A stretch of DNA of 64,000 nt from an uncultured Luminiphilus sp. (GTDB lineage Bacteria > Pseudomonadota > Gammaproteobacteria > Pseudomonadales > Halieaceae): assembly GCA_938084055.1 (NCBI GenBank), contig CALKDK010000010.1:1-64000 (forward strand). Direction: 5' to 3'. Within the stretch, counting starts at the first letter, position 1. Every line of letters starts with the position of its first letter. Position numbers and translations under genes: made by a program. The notes under the pieces are model-generated. The model made no database searches. It was not told where the DNA came from and saw nothing but the letters and a program-made list of their open reading frames with translations. Positions 26,789 to 35,412 of this stretch are shown here, in pieces.

Positions 26789-28405
26789 TCAGCTGTCGTT
26801 ATTGGCGGCCCGCCAGGCCCGCACGGCGGTCGCAGTTGAATCATCCAGTTGACCTATGCCAGCGCCGGTCTCAAGCATAGTCAGGATTTTTTTCCCGATG
26901 ACCTTACCCAGTTCCACGCCCCACTGATCAAAGGCATTGATGCGCAGTAGACGCGCCAGGAAAAAGGTTTTGTGCTCGTAGGCGGCAATTAATGCGCCGA
27001 GGCTTTCCGCTGTCACCGACTTGAAATAGATTAACGAATGGCTGTGGTTGCCGGGCATCTCGTAGTGTGCTGCCATCGTCCCTGACTGGCCCCGTTCCTG
27101 CGCAAGCGCCAGGGCTTCCTCGGGAGTTCGTCCTGTCAGCAGGGCTCTGCTTTGGGCGAGTGCATTGGCTGCGAGCTTGCGATGAGCGTCTTTATCCACA
27201 TCGCCGTTGGATAGTGGCAGTACAATATCGGCGGTGAAGCTTCGATTACCCTGGTGCAGCAACTGGTAATAACTGTGCTGTCCAATTGTTCCAGCCGATC
27301 CCCAGAGCACCGGCGCACTGGGCCTGGAGAGCGGCTTTCCTGTCAGGTCAACACGTTTACCGTTACTCTCCATGGAGAGTTGTTGCAGGAAATCCGGCAG
27401 GTGTTCCAGGCGTTGCGCATAGGGCAGAACAAGGTGCGTGTCACTGCCCAGGTAAAACGTATTCCAAAACTCCAGAAGTGCCATCATCAGGGGCAGGTTA
27501 GCAACGCCGGTGGCACTCAGTGTGTGCTCGTCCATCCGGTGCGCCCCAGCCAGTAACCTCTCGAAAAGTGTCCATCCCCCCTGTAGGGCAATGGACATGC
27601 CTGCAGCTGACCAGAGGGAGTAGCGCCCGCCCACCCAGTCCCAGATGGGAAAGCAGTCGGCCTCCCTAACGCCAAAATCTCCGGCGGCCGCAATGTTGGT
27701 CGTCACTGCCAGGGTGTGCTGGGCGATCTCGACCTGTGCGGCTCCTGCGGCACGCAGCCAGGCTTTGGCTCGCTGGGCGTTAGTCAGTGTCTCCTCCGTG
27801 GTAAATGACTTGGAGCAGATTATGAACAGGGTGCGCTTGGGATCCAGCCGGGCCAGTTTTTCATCGAGGTCCTGGGGATCGACATTTGCGACAAAGTGTG
27901 ACGTCAGCAAATCCTGCTTTCCCCTCAGGGCTCGACAGACCATTCTTGGGCCGAAATCGGAGCCGCCGATACCGAGGTTGACGACATCCGTAAAAGCCTC
28001 GCCAGTAAAACCACAACGAGTTCCGCTGTGGATGTCTGAGACAACGGTTTGCAGAGCGGCTGAGACCTGCCGGACCTCTTGCCACAATTTGGGAAGGGCT
28101 TCGGCTCGGGTGCCACGCAGCAAGCTGTGTAGCGCCGCCCGCTCCTCGGTTACATTGACGGTCGCACCGGTTGTCAGGGCATCGAAATCCCGCGCCAGTT
28201 CAGATTTTTCTGCAAGCTGGATCAAGGCACTCCGTGCGCTTCTGTCCATGCGGTGTTTGCTGTAGTCGAGCACCAGGCCCGCCGCCTCACTGCGAAAATC
28301 CCCTGCACGGCAATCATCATCAGCGAACAGCTGGGTAATGGGCTGCGCCGATTGGGGCTTGGCAAGTTTCTGCAAAAGGTCATCGCCAGTCAGCTTACGA
28401 GTCAT
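26789..28405 (-). CDS. pgi: Glucose-6-phosphate isomerase
   Basis: A 538-residue Pgi. SIS-domain landmarks include VNLGIGGSDFGPRMVCRAL, FIICSKSFTTEETLTNA, GGRYSLWSAAGMSIAL, and the signature QWGVELGKVIGKKI near the C-terminus. It interconverts glucose 6-phosphate and fructose 6-phosphate. It is coupled to the upstream ROK kinase by a four-base overlap, so fructose or glucose phosphorylation and isomerisation are made together. Confidence 0.95.
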   Translation of the reverse strand: MTRKLTGDDLLQKLAKPQSAQPITQLFADDDCRAGDFRSEAAGLVLDYSKHRMDRSARSALIQLAEKSELARDFDALTTGATVNVTEERAALHSLLRGTRAEALPKLWQEVRQVSAALQTVVSDIHSGTRCGFTGEAFTDVVNLGIGGSDFGPRMVCRALRGKQDLLTSHFVANVDPQDLDEKLARLDPKRTLFIICSKSFTTEETLTNAQRAKAWLRAAGAAQVEIAQHTLAVTTNIAAAGDFGVREADCFPIWDWVGGRYSLWSAAGMSIALQGGWTLFERLLAGAHRMDEHTLSATGVANLPLMMALLEFWNTFYLGSDTHLVLPYAQRLEHLPDFLQQLSMESNGKRVDLTGKPLSRPSAPVLWGSAGTIGQHSYYQLLHQGNRSFTADIVLPLSNGDVDKDAHRKLAANALAQSRALLTGRTPEEALALAQERGQSGTMAAHYEMPGNHSHSLIYFKSVTAESLGALIAAYEHKTFFLARLLRINAFDQWGVELGKVIGKKILTMLETGAGIGQLDDSTATAVRAWRAANNDS

Positions 28406-29337
28406 TGCTTTACGTCCGGTAGGGGTGGGGTGAGTAGGGCGTTCTCTGCGAGCAGGCCTGCTCCAAGCAGCCCTGATATGGGCGCCAGTTGGGGTTGGCG
28501 GACAAGCATCTCAATCGCTCCGGCATCCTGCCATAGCGGTAGGTAGCCGGCCATTAATTTCCCGAATTGCTCGCAGACAGACGCGTGTAATCCGGGCGTG
28601 GTCATTACGCCGCCGCCCAGAATAAGGGCATCGGGCATGAGGGTTAACGCCAGGTTGACGCACATTTGCCCAAGGTAGTAGGCGGTAATCTGATGCGCGG
28701 CGTGTTCCCTGGGCAGCTCCGATAAAGTCGCGCCCCAGCGCTTCATGATCGCCGGTCCAGAGGCAAGCCCCTCGAGGCAGTTACCGTGGAAGATACAGGC
28801 TCCGTTGGGGAGTGGGTCGCCAGGGTGCAGGGCGACGCGCATATGACCCATCTCGGGGTGGCTGACGCCATTATTCGACTGCCCGTTCAAAATGAAGCCC
28901 CCACCAATACCCGTGCCTACGGTGACATAGACAACGCGATGACATCCGAGTGCGGCCCCGATTTTAGCTTCCGCAACGCCCGCACCGTTAACGTCACTGT
29001 CCACCACAACGGGCACTGCAAATTCTGACAACGCATCGACGTAGCTGACGCCCTGCCAGTCCGGCTTGGGGGTTCTCCCGATGACACCGTAATTTTCCAT
29101 GGCCGGGTCCACACCCAGCGGCCCGAATGAGGAGACTCCGATTGCGACAAAAGGATTCATTGCATATTGCGCCCTCAGATAGGCGCGGAGTGCGTCAAGT
29201 GTTACCTGGGGAGTTTCCGTCGGGATACGTTCATAGGCACTACCCAGGGCGTGTGGCGCGCCGACCTCGGCCACAAAGTTCGTTCCCCCAGCTTCAATGG
29301 CGGCGACACGTAGCGGGTTATCGATAGGGTAGTTCAC
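28402..29337 (-). CDS. ROK-family sugar kinase (probable fructokinase)
   Basis: A 311-residue ROK kinase: AAIEAGGTNFVAEVG for phosphate binding, VPVVVDSDVNGAGVAEA with the catalytic Asp, YVTVGTGIGGGFILNG, and HPEMGHMRV followed by CIFHGNCLEGLASGPA, the ROK zinc-binding Cys-rich segment. EAGGTNF and the pgi neighbour favour fructokinase, giving fructose 6-phosphate for Pgi; glucose or mannose cannot be excluded. Confidence 0.88.
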   Translation of the reverse strand: MNYPIDNPLRVAAIEAGGTNFVAEVGAPHALGSAYERIPTETPQVTLDALRAYLRAQYAMNPFVAIGVSSFGPLGVDPAMENYGVIGRTPKPDWQGVSYVDALSEFAVPVVVDSDVNGAGVAEAKIGAALGCHRVVYVTVGTGIGGGFILNGQSNNGVSHPEMGHMRVALHPGDPLPNGACIFHGNCLEGLASGPAIMKRWGATLSELPREHAAHQITAYYLGQMCVNLALTLMPDALILGGGVMTTPGLHASVCEQFGKLMAGYLPLWQDAGAIEMLVRQPQLAPISGLLGAGLLAENALLTPPLPDVKQ

Positions 29338-29429
29338 GATAGGGATGGTATCAGGGGTGATGTCTTGCTGACCTTTGTAAAAACCGCCATGGTGTTGGAA
29401 ACCATAGCAAAGGATTGGGAGTCCCCGCG

Positions 29430-30194
29430 ATGAAATCTATCTTCATTACCGGTGGTGGCAGAGGGATAGGACTCGCCATCGGGCAGAAGTTTGCGAGGAA
29501 GGGTTGGTTCGTCGGGCTTTACGACCTGGATGAAACGATGTGTCAGGAGCGGCTTGCGGCGGCGCCCTTCGATGGGACAGGGGTGGCCGGCTTTATTGAC
29601 GTCACGGATTCCGATTCAGTGACCGCCGCCCTTGCGGACTTTGCCAGCAGGTCGGGAGGGCGTCTGGATGTCTTGGTCAACAACGCGGGCGTACTGTCTG
29701 TCGGTGATTTTGCCCAGACCGCTCCTGCGCAGATTGCCAATGTAATTGGCGTTAATGTGCAGGGTCTCACCACGGTATCTCAGCGGGCGTTTCCCTACCT
29801 GTGTGATACCCCCGATGCTACGGTAATCAATTTGTGTTCGGCCAGTAGCGTGCATGGTATCCCCTGGCTCAGCGTTTACAGTGCCAGCAAATTTTATGTC
29901 GATGGCCTGACTCAGGCGCTGAATATTGAATGGGCGACACACGACATCCACGTGACCTGCCTGAAACCTCCGGCGATCAACACTGAAATGGGCCATCGGC
30001 TGGAGCCTCGCCACAAGGCCAGGATGCCCATCGACATGGAGGTCGAGCAGGTGGCGGAGGCAGCCTTTGCCGCGGTCATTCACCGTCGCCCCCACCATTT
30101 GTTGGGTCGTCGGGTCAGGTTATGGTATGTGTTGGAGGGGCTGTTGCCGGCTCGTTGGGCGCGTCGCCTGACCTGCTACTTGGTGGGCGCCTGA
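29430..30194 (+). CDS. Short-chain dehydrogenase/reductase
   Basis: A 254-residue classical SDR. The ATG at 29430 has GGGAG eight bases upstream. It shows the cofactor motif TGGGRGIG, NNAGVLS, the catalytic Tyr and Lys in YSASK and an upstream Ser in CSASS. Substrate unknown. The C-terminal segment after residue about 215 is basic and hydrophobic and may associate with membrane. It is followed by a membrane-protein gene 35 bases on, probably the same transcript. It marks the left border of the photosynthesis cluster. Confidence 0.87.
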   Translation: MKSIFITGGGRGIGLAIGQKFARKGWFVGLYDLDETMCQERLAAAPFDGTGVAGFIDVTDSDSVTAALADFASRSGGRLDVLVNNAGVLSVGDFAQTAPAQIANVIGVNVQGLTTVSQRAFPYLCDTPDATVINLCSASSVHGIPWLSVYSASKFYVDGLTQALNIEWATHDIHVTCLKPPAINTEMGHRLEPRHKARMPIDMEVEQVAEAAFAAVIHRRPHHLLGRRVRLWYVLEGLLPARWARRLTCYLVGA

Positions 30195-30229
30195 TTCTGC
30201 AAGCTGAAGATCGAAAGGAGGTAACAGCA

Positions 30230-30736
30230 GTGCGCAAGCTGATGAAATTTGCCCACACACTGGGTGCCGTGGGGCTGTTAGGCACTATGGTTACGTTGGT
30301 GCTGGTACTGGGGTTTTTGCCGCGTCCCGTTGACGACATACAAAGTTACTCGATGCTGACTGAATTGGTTGATCGGCTGGCTCGCTGGGTGCTTTTGCCA
30401 GCGTTAACGGTGACCCTCGTATCCGGCTTGCTGGCCATGGCGCTTGGCCCTTCGTTTCACAGTTCTGGTTGGGCGTGGATGAAACTTGCCACGGGAATCC
30501 TCATGTTTGAAGGAACTCTGCTCACTGTGCAGGGTCCGCTGCAGCGCGAGGCGGAACTCACGCGGCAATTTCTCGATGGCGTGGTGACAATCGAAGCCCT
30601 CGCGGATAGCTTCTGGGCAGTCAACAACTCAATACTGATATTGGGGGGGGTGGCGGTATTCAATATCGGCATGGGGATTTGGCGACCGCGTTTCTCCCGC
30701 AGTTCGGAAGGGTCAGCCGAGGTCGCGGAACATTAG
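30230..30736 (+). CDS. Four-helix integral membrane protein (DUF2269-like)
   Basis: About 168 residues from the GTG at 30230, preceded by GGAGG at eight bases. Four hydrophobic segments (about residues 8-28, 50-72, 80-100 and 135-155) predict an inner-membrane protein. The pattern KFAHTLGAVGLLGTM recalls DUF2269 family membrane proteins, a tentative match. Its 3' end overlaps the convergent BLUF gene by 24 bases. Function unknown. Confidence 0.7.
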   Translation: MRKLMKFAHTLGAVGLLGTMVTLVLVLGFLPRPVDDIQSYSMLTELVDRLARWVLLPALTVTLVSGLLAMALGPSFHSSGWAWMKLATGILMFEGTLLTVQGPLQREAELTRQFLDGVVTIEALADSFWAVNNSILILGGVAVFNIGMGIWRPRFSRSSEGSAEVAEH

Positions 30737-31192
30737 CGCCAGCCGCTCGCCACGGCTGAGCGCTTTTAGAAATGCGCGGGGTTCCTCTTCGTTATCAAAA
30801 AAATTGGAGTAGCCTCTTAACATTGAGACGTCAATACCATCGAGATCGATGAAGCCCATGCGCCAGTCGCTGAACTCCCTGACGTCCAGTGGCTCGTCAA
30901 AGAGAACTTCCACCCCCTCGTGTCGGATATCACGCTGTATGAGTGCAAATGTCGCATCAACGTTCGCCCGGTTGCCCTCTATGACCTGGAAAAATGATTG
31001 ATTCTTGTGCAGAAGGATACCCGATATGTTCCGTTCCTCGTTTTGTTCACGGGCCTCCTGGAGCAGGCCTATAAGATCAGCTGCTGTCATTACCCGCGTT
31101 TGGGTACTCACATAGGCGAGGTGGACCAATTCATCTTCGGGGCGGCAGAAGTCACTGTTACTGGCCTTGGGTAGGATAGTGTCGCTGCGCAT
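30713..31192 (-). CDS. Short BLUF-domain blue-light sensor
   Basis: A 159-residue protein from the ATG at 31192, which has GGAGG eight bases upstream. The BLUF domain (residues about 22-115) keeps the flavin-photocycle residues: Tyr27 in LAYVST, Asn55 in NISGILL, Gln69 in FFQVIEGN, and Trp110/Met112 in FSDWRMGF. The last about 45 residues resemble the helical cap of short PixD-type BLUF proteins; there is no effector domain. Such proteins bind FAD and change partner binding in blue light. It is divergent from acsF across 218 bases holding a perfect PpsR box, so a role in light control of photosynthesis genes is inferred. No AppA-like heme/B12 domain is fused. Confidence 0.9.
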   Translation of the reverse strand: MRSDTILPKASNSDFCRPEDELVHLAYVSTQTRVMTAADLIGLLQEAREQNEERNISGILLHKNQSFFQVIEGNRANVDATFALIQRDIRHEGVEVLFDEPLDVREFSDWRMGFIDLDGIDVSMLRGYSNFFDNEEEPRAFLKALSRGERLALMFRDLG

Positions 31193-31304
31193 ACATGGTG
31201 CCTCCATCGGCGTTGGATTGGGCAGCAACCCGGGACGGTCGCTTGCCAACTTTGTTCCCCCAACCCGATTAAGGGCAGCAAATTCCCCTTGAAGACCCTA
31301 CGCA

Positions 31305-31322
31305 AGTAAAATAACCTGTACA
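31305..31322. promoter_or_regulatory. Degenerate PpsR half-box next to acsF box
   Basis: AGT-N12-ACA matches five of six specified bases of TGT-N12-ACA and ends seven bases before the perfect box at 31330. Tandem boxes about eight bases apart allow cooperative CrtJ/PpsR binding in Rhodobacter. Low confidence by itself. Confidence 0.35.
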
Positions 31323-31329
31323 AGTATTT

Positions 31330-31347
31330 TGTCATTAAATAATGACA
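31330..31347. promoter_or_regulatory. PpsR/CrtJ box between BLUF gene and acsF
   Basis: TGTCATTAAATAATGACA is an exact TGT-N12-ACA site and also a perfect dyad of 8-base arms around a 2-base centre. It lies 63 bases before the acsF ATG and 137 bases before the BLUF start. In purple bacteria PpsR/CrtJ binds this motif and represses photosynthesis genes in oxygen or light. Binding here is inferred; the ppsR gene is 5 kb away. Confidence 0.8.
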
Positions 31348-31410
31348 TTTCGCGTGGATTGAGCCGTCAGGCCATTCACCAGACCGGTCGCCGGTTCAAA
31401 AGGAGCTCGC

Positions 31411-32466
31411 ATGACACAGGCAACGACGGTTAATGATTCCACCCAACAGGCTCTCGAGAACAGGCTTCTTGCGCCAAGGTTTTACCGAACAGATTACAAG
31501 GCACTGAGTACACTCGATGTGACCTCCGTACGGGAGGAGTGGGACGTCATGATGGCGAACTTTGCCGCTGATACAAATCGGGCTCACTTCAAGCAGAGTA
31601 TTGAATTTGATCCGGCGTCCCTCGACGTCGACCCCGAACTGAAGCGCGATTTTCTCGATCTGCTGGTCAGTTCGATCACAGCGGAGTATTCCGGCTGCGT
31701 CCTGTATCAGGAAATCGAGAAAAACGTTGAAAATCAGGATATTGCCAAGCTCATGCGGTATATGGCTCGGGACGAATCCCGCCATGCGGGCTTCATTAAT
31801 CGGGCCTTGAAGCAATTGGGTGTTGCCGTGGACCTGAGTGTTCTGAAGCAAACCAAGGAATATCACTACTTCCGCCCCAAGTTTATTTACTACGCCACGT
31901 ACCTGTCGGAAAAAATAGGCTATGCCCGTTACATTACGATTTACCGGCATCTGCAGCGCAATCCGGAGAACCAGTTCCACCCCATCTTCAACTGGTTCGA
32001 GCGATGGTGTAATGATGAGTTTGCCCATGGTGAAGCCTTCGCCCTCATGATGCGCTCCGATCCCAGGCTATTGCGTGGCCACAACAAGCTCTGGATCCGT
32101 TTTTTCCTCCTCGCGGTTTACTCCACCATGTATGTCAGGGACCACTCACGGCCAAAGCTCTATGAGGCTTTCGGTATGGACCCCACGGCCTTTGACTATC
32201 GCGTGTTTGAAATAACGTCTGAAATCTCCAAGCAGGTCTTTCCAATGACGCTTGATACCGATAATCCAAAATTTCGTGCTGGCATGGAGCGATTGCTGGC
32301 ACTGAGCGAGAGGGCCGAGGAACTCCACGCACAGGGTGGTGTTCTGAACAAGATACGGCGTCTCGGGGTTATGGCACAGTCAGGCCTTACCTTCGCACGG
32401 CTCTATTTTCTGCCAACCCTGCCCAACACCCTCCCAGAGCAGGTGTGTACGTCACCGGCGTGGTAG
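31411..32466 (+). CDS. acsF: Mg-protoporphyrin IX monomethyl ester oxidative cyclase
   Basis: A 351-residue diiron cyclase that forms ring E of bacteriochlorophyll using O2. Diiron ligands are visible in AEYSGCVLYQEIEKN, ARDESRHAGF, RWCNDEFAHGEAFALM. Length matches AcsF. The ATG at 31411 follows AAAAGGAG by six to seven bases. The gene is alone on the plus strand, divergent from the BLUF gene with a PpsR box between. Presence of AcsF and absence of the anaerobic BchE cyclase in this window fits an obligately aerobic phototroph. Confidence 0.95.
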   Translation: MTQATTVNDSTQQALENRLLAPRFYRTDYKALSTLDVTSVREEWDVMMANFAADTNRAHFKQSIEFDPASLDVDPELKRDFLDLLVSSITAEYSGCVLYQEIEKNVENQDIAKLMRYMARDESRHAGFINRALKQLGVAVDLSVLKQTKEYHYFRPKFIYYATYLSEKIGYARYITIYRHLQRNPENQFHPIFNWFERWCNDEFAHGEAFALMMRSDPRLLRGHNKLWIRFFLLAVYSTMYVRDHSRPKLYEAFGMDPTAFDYRVFEITSEISKQVFPMTLDTDNPKFRAGMERLLALSERAEELHAQGGVLNKIRRLGVMAQSGLTFARLYFLPTLPNTLPEQVCTSPAW

Positions 32467-32565
32467 CGGTGGGCCAGCCTCTCGCTGGGGTAGGGATTGT
32501 TGGTCAGTGATGATCCGGAGGCCTTGGATAGCAGCGGCCTGAATGATCGGCGGTGCTTTGAGCCA

Positions 32566-32847
32566 TCAGGAACCCGAGTCGAAAATCCCGTAGCGGAGTG
32601 ACAGGTCTGTCAGGTGGGTGAGGAAGGCGAAGCCGAGGCACGCGGCCAAGGCGTACCACGGTGCGCCCACAAGTGCCAGTTTGACTGCATACATGAGCGT
32701 GGCGCCCGATATGAGGTTTGGATAAAGGGCTCGGGGACTCGGACGCGCGGGGTCCAGCCGGTTAAGCACCAGTATCGCCATCGCCTCAAGGAGAATCAGG
32801 AGGAGTATCAGGTCAATGATCTGACCTGATATCAGCAGCTGCGCCAT
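32566..32847 (-). CDS. Small three-helix membrane protein coupled to bchP
   Basis: A 93-residue protein with three hydrophobic segments (about residues 8-29, 46-63 and 65-82), a short acidic/basic link (NRLDPARPSPRALYPN) and little outside the membrane. Its start lies two bases after the bchP stop, so it is very probably translated from the ppsR-bchG-bch2-bchP transcript. I do not recognise the family. Position suggests a role in pigment esterification, pigment transport or complex assembly, but nothing in the sequence proves it. It is convergent with acsF. Confidence 0.75.
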   Translation of the reverse strand: MAQLLISGQIIDLILLLILLEAMAILVLNRLDPARPSPRALYPNLISGATLMYAVKLALVGAPWYALAACLGFAFLTHLTDLSLRYGIFDSGS

Positions 32848-32849
32848 GA

Positions 32850-34043
32850 TCAGGAGGCCCGGCTTAACCCCATGAGCTGGCCGAGGTCCTTGAGGGCCAC
32901 CCTAAGATGTGCAGTTTTGCGCTTTTTAACCAGCTGCTTTTGCGTATAGGCCTGCCAGGTGAGCTCCTGAACATCCTTGTCATTGCACATGGAGACAAAT
33001 TTTTCCCGCCGTTTGTCAGATCGGTACCAGATTCGCTGCAGCAGCCCGAGGGCCCAAAAGGTTTTGCCGTGCAAGCTCATGAACTGGCGTCGCGCCCGAC
33101 CCAGAATTTTGGTGTCGCCAACCTGCAGGAACTGATCCATCGTCTGGGCGGCGATGCGACCGCCTAACATGGCGTAGTAGATTCCCTCTCCAGATGCCGG
33201 CGCCACGACGCCGGCAGCATCACCTGCCAACAGGACACCTTTACCGTCATCCCAGCGTTTCAGGGGTTTCATTGGAATGGGTGCGCCCTCCCTGCGAACG
33301 GTCTGGCAGGTATCCAGGCCGGTTTTTGTGCGCAGCAGGGCGACCGATTGCCGCGCAGAGAAGCTGTCGGCCTCACTGCCCACCCCAATACTTGCATGTT
33401 TTCCATGGGGGAACACCCAGGCATAAAAGTCAGGAGACAACTCCCCCTGGTACCAGACGTCACAGCGATCGCCGTCGTAACGGTCATTTGCATTGTCCGG
33501 CGCCTCGACAATTTCATGGTACGCGAGTACCCAGCGCAGGTCTTTGCTGCAGGGTACGGCCTGTCGGGCAACAGCTGATCGCGCGCCATCGGCTCCGATG
33601 ACACTTCTGGAGGTCACGGTCACACTTTCGCGTCCTGACTCCTTACTCTGATAATTAATGTGCACAACGCCCTGGTCGTCATAGTAAAGGGCTTTGAATG
33701 CACCGATGCGAAGTTCGGCGCCGGCATCAACGGCGCGCTGGCGGAGCCAGGGATCAAATTGATCGCGATCAACCATGCCGACGAAAGTATTACCCACCGG
33801 CATATCAACGGTTTTTTCGGTGGGTGAGATCATGCGCGCAGAACGAATTCGTGCCACCAGCAGTTCCTCAGGAATTTCAAATTCGTCGATCAGGCAGGGC
33901 GGAATGGCGCCGCCACAGGGTTTTATTCGAAAGGCGCGCTCAATCAGGAGTACCCGGTAATTCTGTTTGGCGAGATCAAAAGCTGCGCTGGCACCTGATG
34001 GACCGCCCCCTATTACCACTACGTCATAGTCAGTCTTGGACAC
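32850..34043 (-). CDS. bchP: Geranylgeranyl reductase for bacteriochlorophyll
   Basis: A 397-residue flavoprotein that reduces the geranylgeranyl side chain to phytyl on bacteriochlorophyll or on the diphosphate. FAD binding is seen in VVVIGGGPSGASAAFDLA and the late LLAGDAAGVVAPASGEGIYYAM; RAFRIKPCGGAIPPCLIDEF is characteristic of ChlP/BchP. It follows bch2 after about 16 bases and precedes a small membrane-protein gene. Confidence 0.95.
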   Translation of the reverse strand: MSKTDYDVVVIGGGPSGASAAFDLAKQNYRVLLIERAFRIKPCGGAIPPCLIDEFEIPEELLVARIRSARMISPTEKTVDMPVGNTFVGMVDRDQFDPWLRQRAVDAGAELRIGAFKALYYDDQGVVHINYQSKESGRESVTVTSRSVIGADGARSAVARQAVPCSKDLRWVLAYHEIVEAPDNANDRYDGDRCDVWYQGELSPDFYAWVFPHGKHASIGVGSEADSFSARQSVALLRTKTGLDTCQTVRREGAPIPMKPLKRWDDGKGVLLAGDAAGVVAPASGEGIYYAMLGGRIAAQTMDQFLQVGDTKILGRARRQFMSLHGKTFWALGLLQRIWYRSDKRREKFVSMCNDKDVQELTWQAYTQKQLVKKRKTAHLRVALKDLGQLMGLSRAS

Positions 34044-34059
34044 GAGCTATTTCCCCCAT

Positions 34060-35412
34060 TTAATGTCTTCCCGTCATAACTTCCTGAACTGCAATATCCC
34101 CAAAAGCCGGGGCCCGCTGCGCTACGACCTGTTGATTGCCTCTGCCGATGCCCAGTCCCAGCCAGGCCGCAGCGAGGAACAGCAGGGCTTCGAATGTGAA
34201 CACCAGGCCGTAGGCGTGGGCCGGGGTGTCAATCCATATGCGACACACATCTACCGCGACGGTACCCAGAAAACCGCCGAGGGCGAATGCGATAGCCTGG
34301 GATGCTCCCCAGAGCCCCATGCGAAGCCCCTCACGTCCGGGCTCTCCCGCGCTTGCCAGTGTCATCATCGCGGCGATGGCTGCCACGGCGAAGGCACCAT
34401 TGGCAAAACCGAGAAGGAAAACATTGCTTGATAAATGCCAGTCTTCCACCCGGAGACCCCCGCTGGCCAGGGCGAGCAGGACCAGGGCAGATGCAAGGCA
34501 TCCGCCGACCGTCCATGCTCGCAGCAGTTTTACGCCATGACGACTGAAAAGTGACCCGCTGGCGGCGACTGCCGCCATTCCCAGAAGTACACCGGCGTGC
34601 TGGGTGCCCGCCAGTTGTGTGGATTGCCCTGGCGTGAGGTCGAATACCAGCCCCGCATACGGTTCGAGAATCAAATCCTGAAAGGAGTAGGCGAGCATCG
34701 AGACAAAGACAAAGAGCGTGAACTGTCTCGCCTGCCGTTCCTGCCAAATTTTTTGTAGGGCAGGCATGAAAGCGGGTTTTTCGCTCGCGGCGACTTGCCC
34801 GCTGACCTTCGCGGGCTCGACACCGGTGATGGCGACCATGGTGGTTAGGAATGCGAGCACCGAGACCGTTGCGGTGACCGCCAGCAGGCGAGTAGGGGAG
34901 AAGGGGTCCAGGAAATGGCCCGCCACACCCGCTGTCACCGCGAACCCTGCGATCATCATGAACCAGACCAGGGTGGCTGCCGCGGGCTTTCGTTCTGGCG
35001 CGACCACCTTGGCAAGCAGCACGAGAAGTGACGTACCGGTTGCACCCGACCCCAGGCCGATGCCAAAAAATCCGAGGAACGAGACCAGGGAGCCAACATA
35101 AACACTCTGTGCCATCAGCACCGTGCCCAGTGCAGCGACGACACCACTAACGGCCAGAAGTAGCATTCCTCCCACAATCCAGGGCGTCCGACGGCCACCT
35201 ATATCCGAGCCGAAACCGATGCGGGGTCGGGCCAGCTGCACAAAGTGATGAACTGCAACAAGGAACCCCGGGAGCATGGCGGGCAGTGCCATTTCGACCA
35301 CCATAACGCGGTTGAGCGTGGAGGTTGTCAAAACGATCACGGCCCCGAGCGCGGTCTGGATGAGGCCCAGCCGCACAATACCCCGCCAACTTAGGCCCAC
35401 GGCGGGGGTCAC
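34060..35412 (-). CDS. PucC-family MFS protein (Bch2 type)
   Basis: A 450-residue, 12-helix protein of the BCH2/PucC branch of the major facilitator superfamily, thought to deliver bacteriochlorophyll or help antenna assembly in the membrane. The start assigned is a GTG at 35412 whose last two bases begin the bchG TGA stop (GTGA overlap); the frame is open far upstream but only as a shadow of bchG. Typical PucC features are TSTLNRVMVVEMALPA, RPRIGFGSD and FQDLILEPYAG. A second paralogue (lhaA) lies in the bchFNBHLM operon. The genome has no LH2 genes here, so both may serve LH1/RC. Confidence 0.88.
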   Translation of the reverse strand: MTPAVGLSWRGIVRLGLIQTALGAVIVLTTSTLNRVMVVEMALPAMLPGFLVAVHHFVQLARPRIGFGSDIGGRRTPWIVGGMLLLAVSGVVAALGTVLMAQSVYVGSLVSFLGFFGIGLGSGATGTSLLVLLAKVVAPERKPAAATLVWFMMIAGFAVTAGVAGHFLDPFSPTRLLAVTATVSVLAFLTTMVAITGVEPAKVSGQVAASEKPAFMPALQKIWQERQARQFTLFVFVSMLAYSFQDLILEPYAGLVFDLTPGQSTQLAGTQHAGVLLGMAAVAASGSLFSRHGVKLLRAWTVGGCLASALVLLALASGGLRVEDWHLSSNVFLLGFANGAFAVAAIAAMMTLASAGEPGREGLRMGLWGASQAIAFALGGFLGTVAVDVCRIWIDTPAHAYGLVFTFEALLFLAAAWLGLGIGRGNQQVVAQRAPAFGDIAVQEVMTGRH

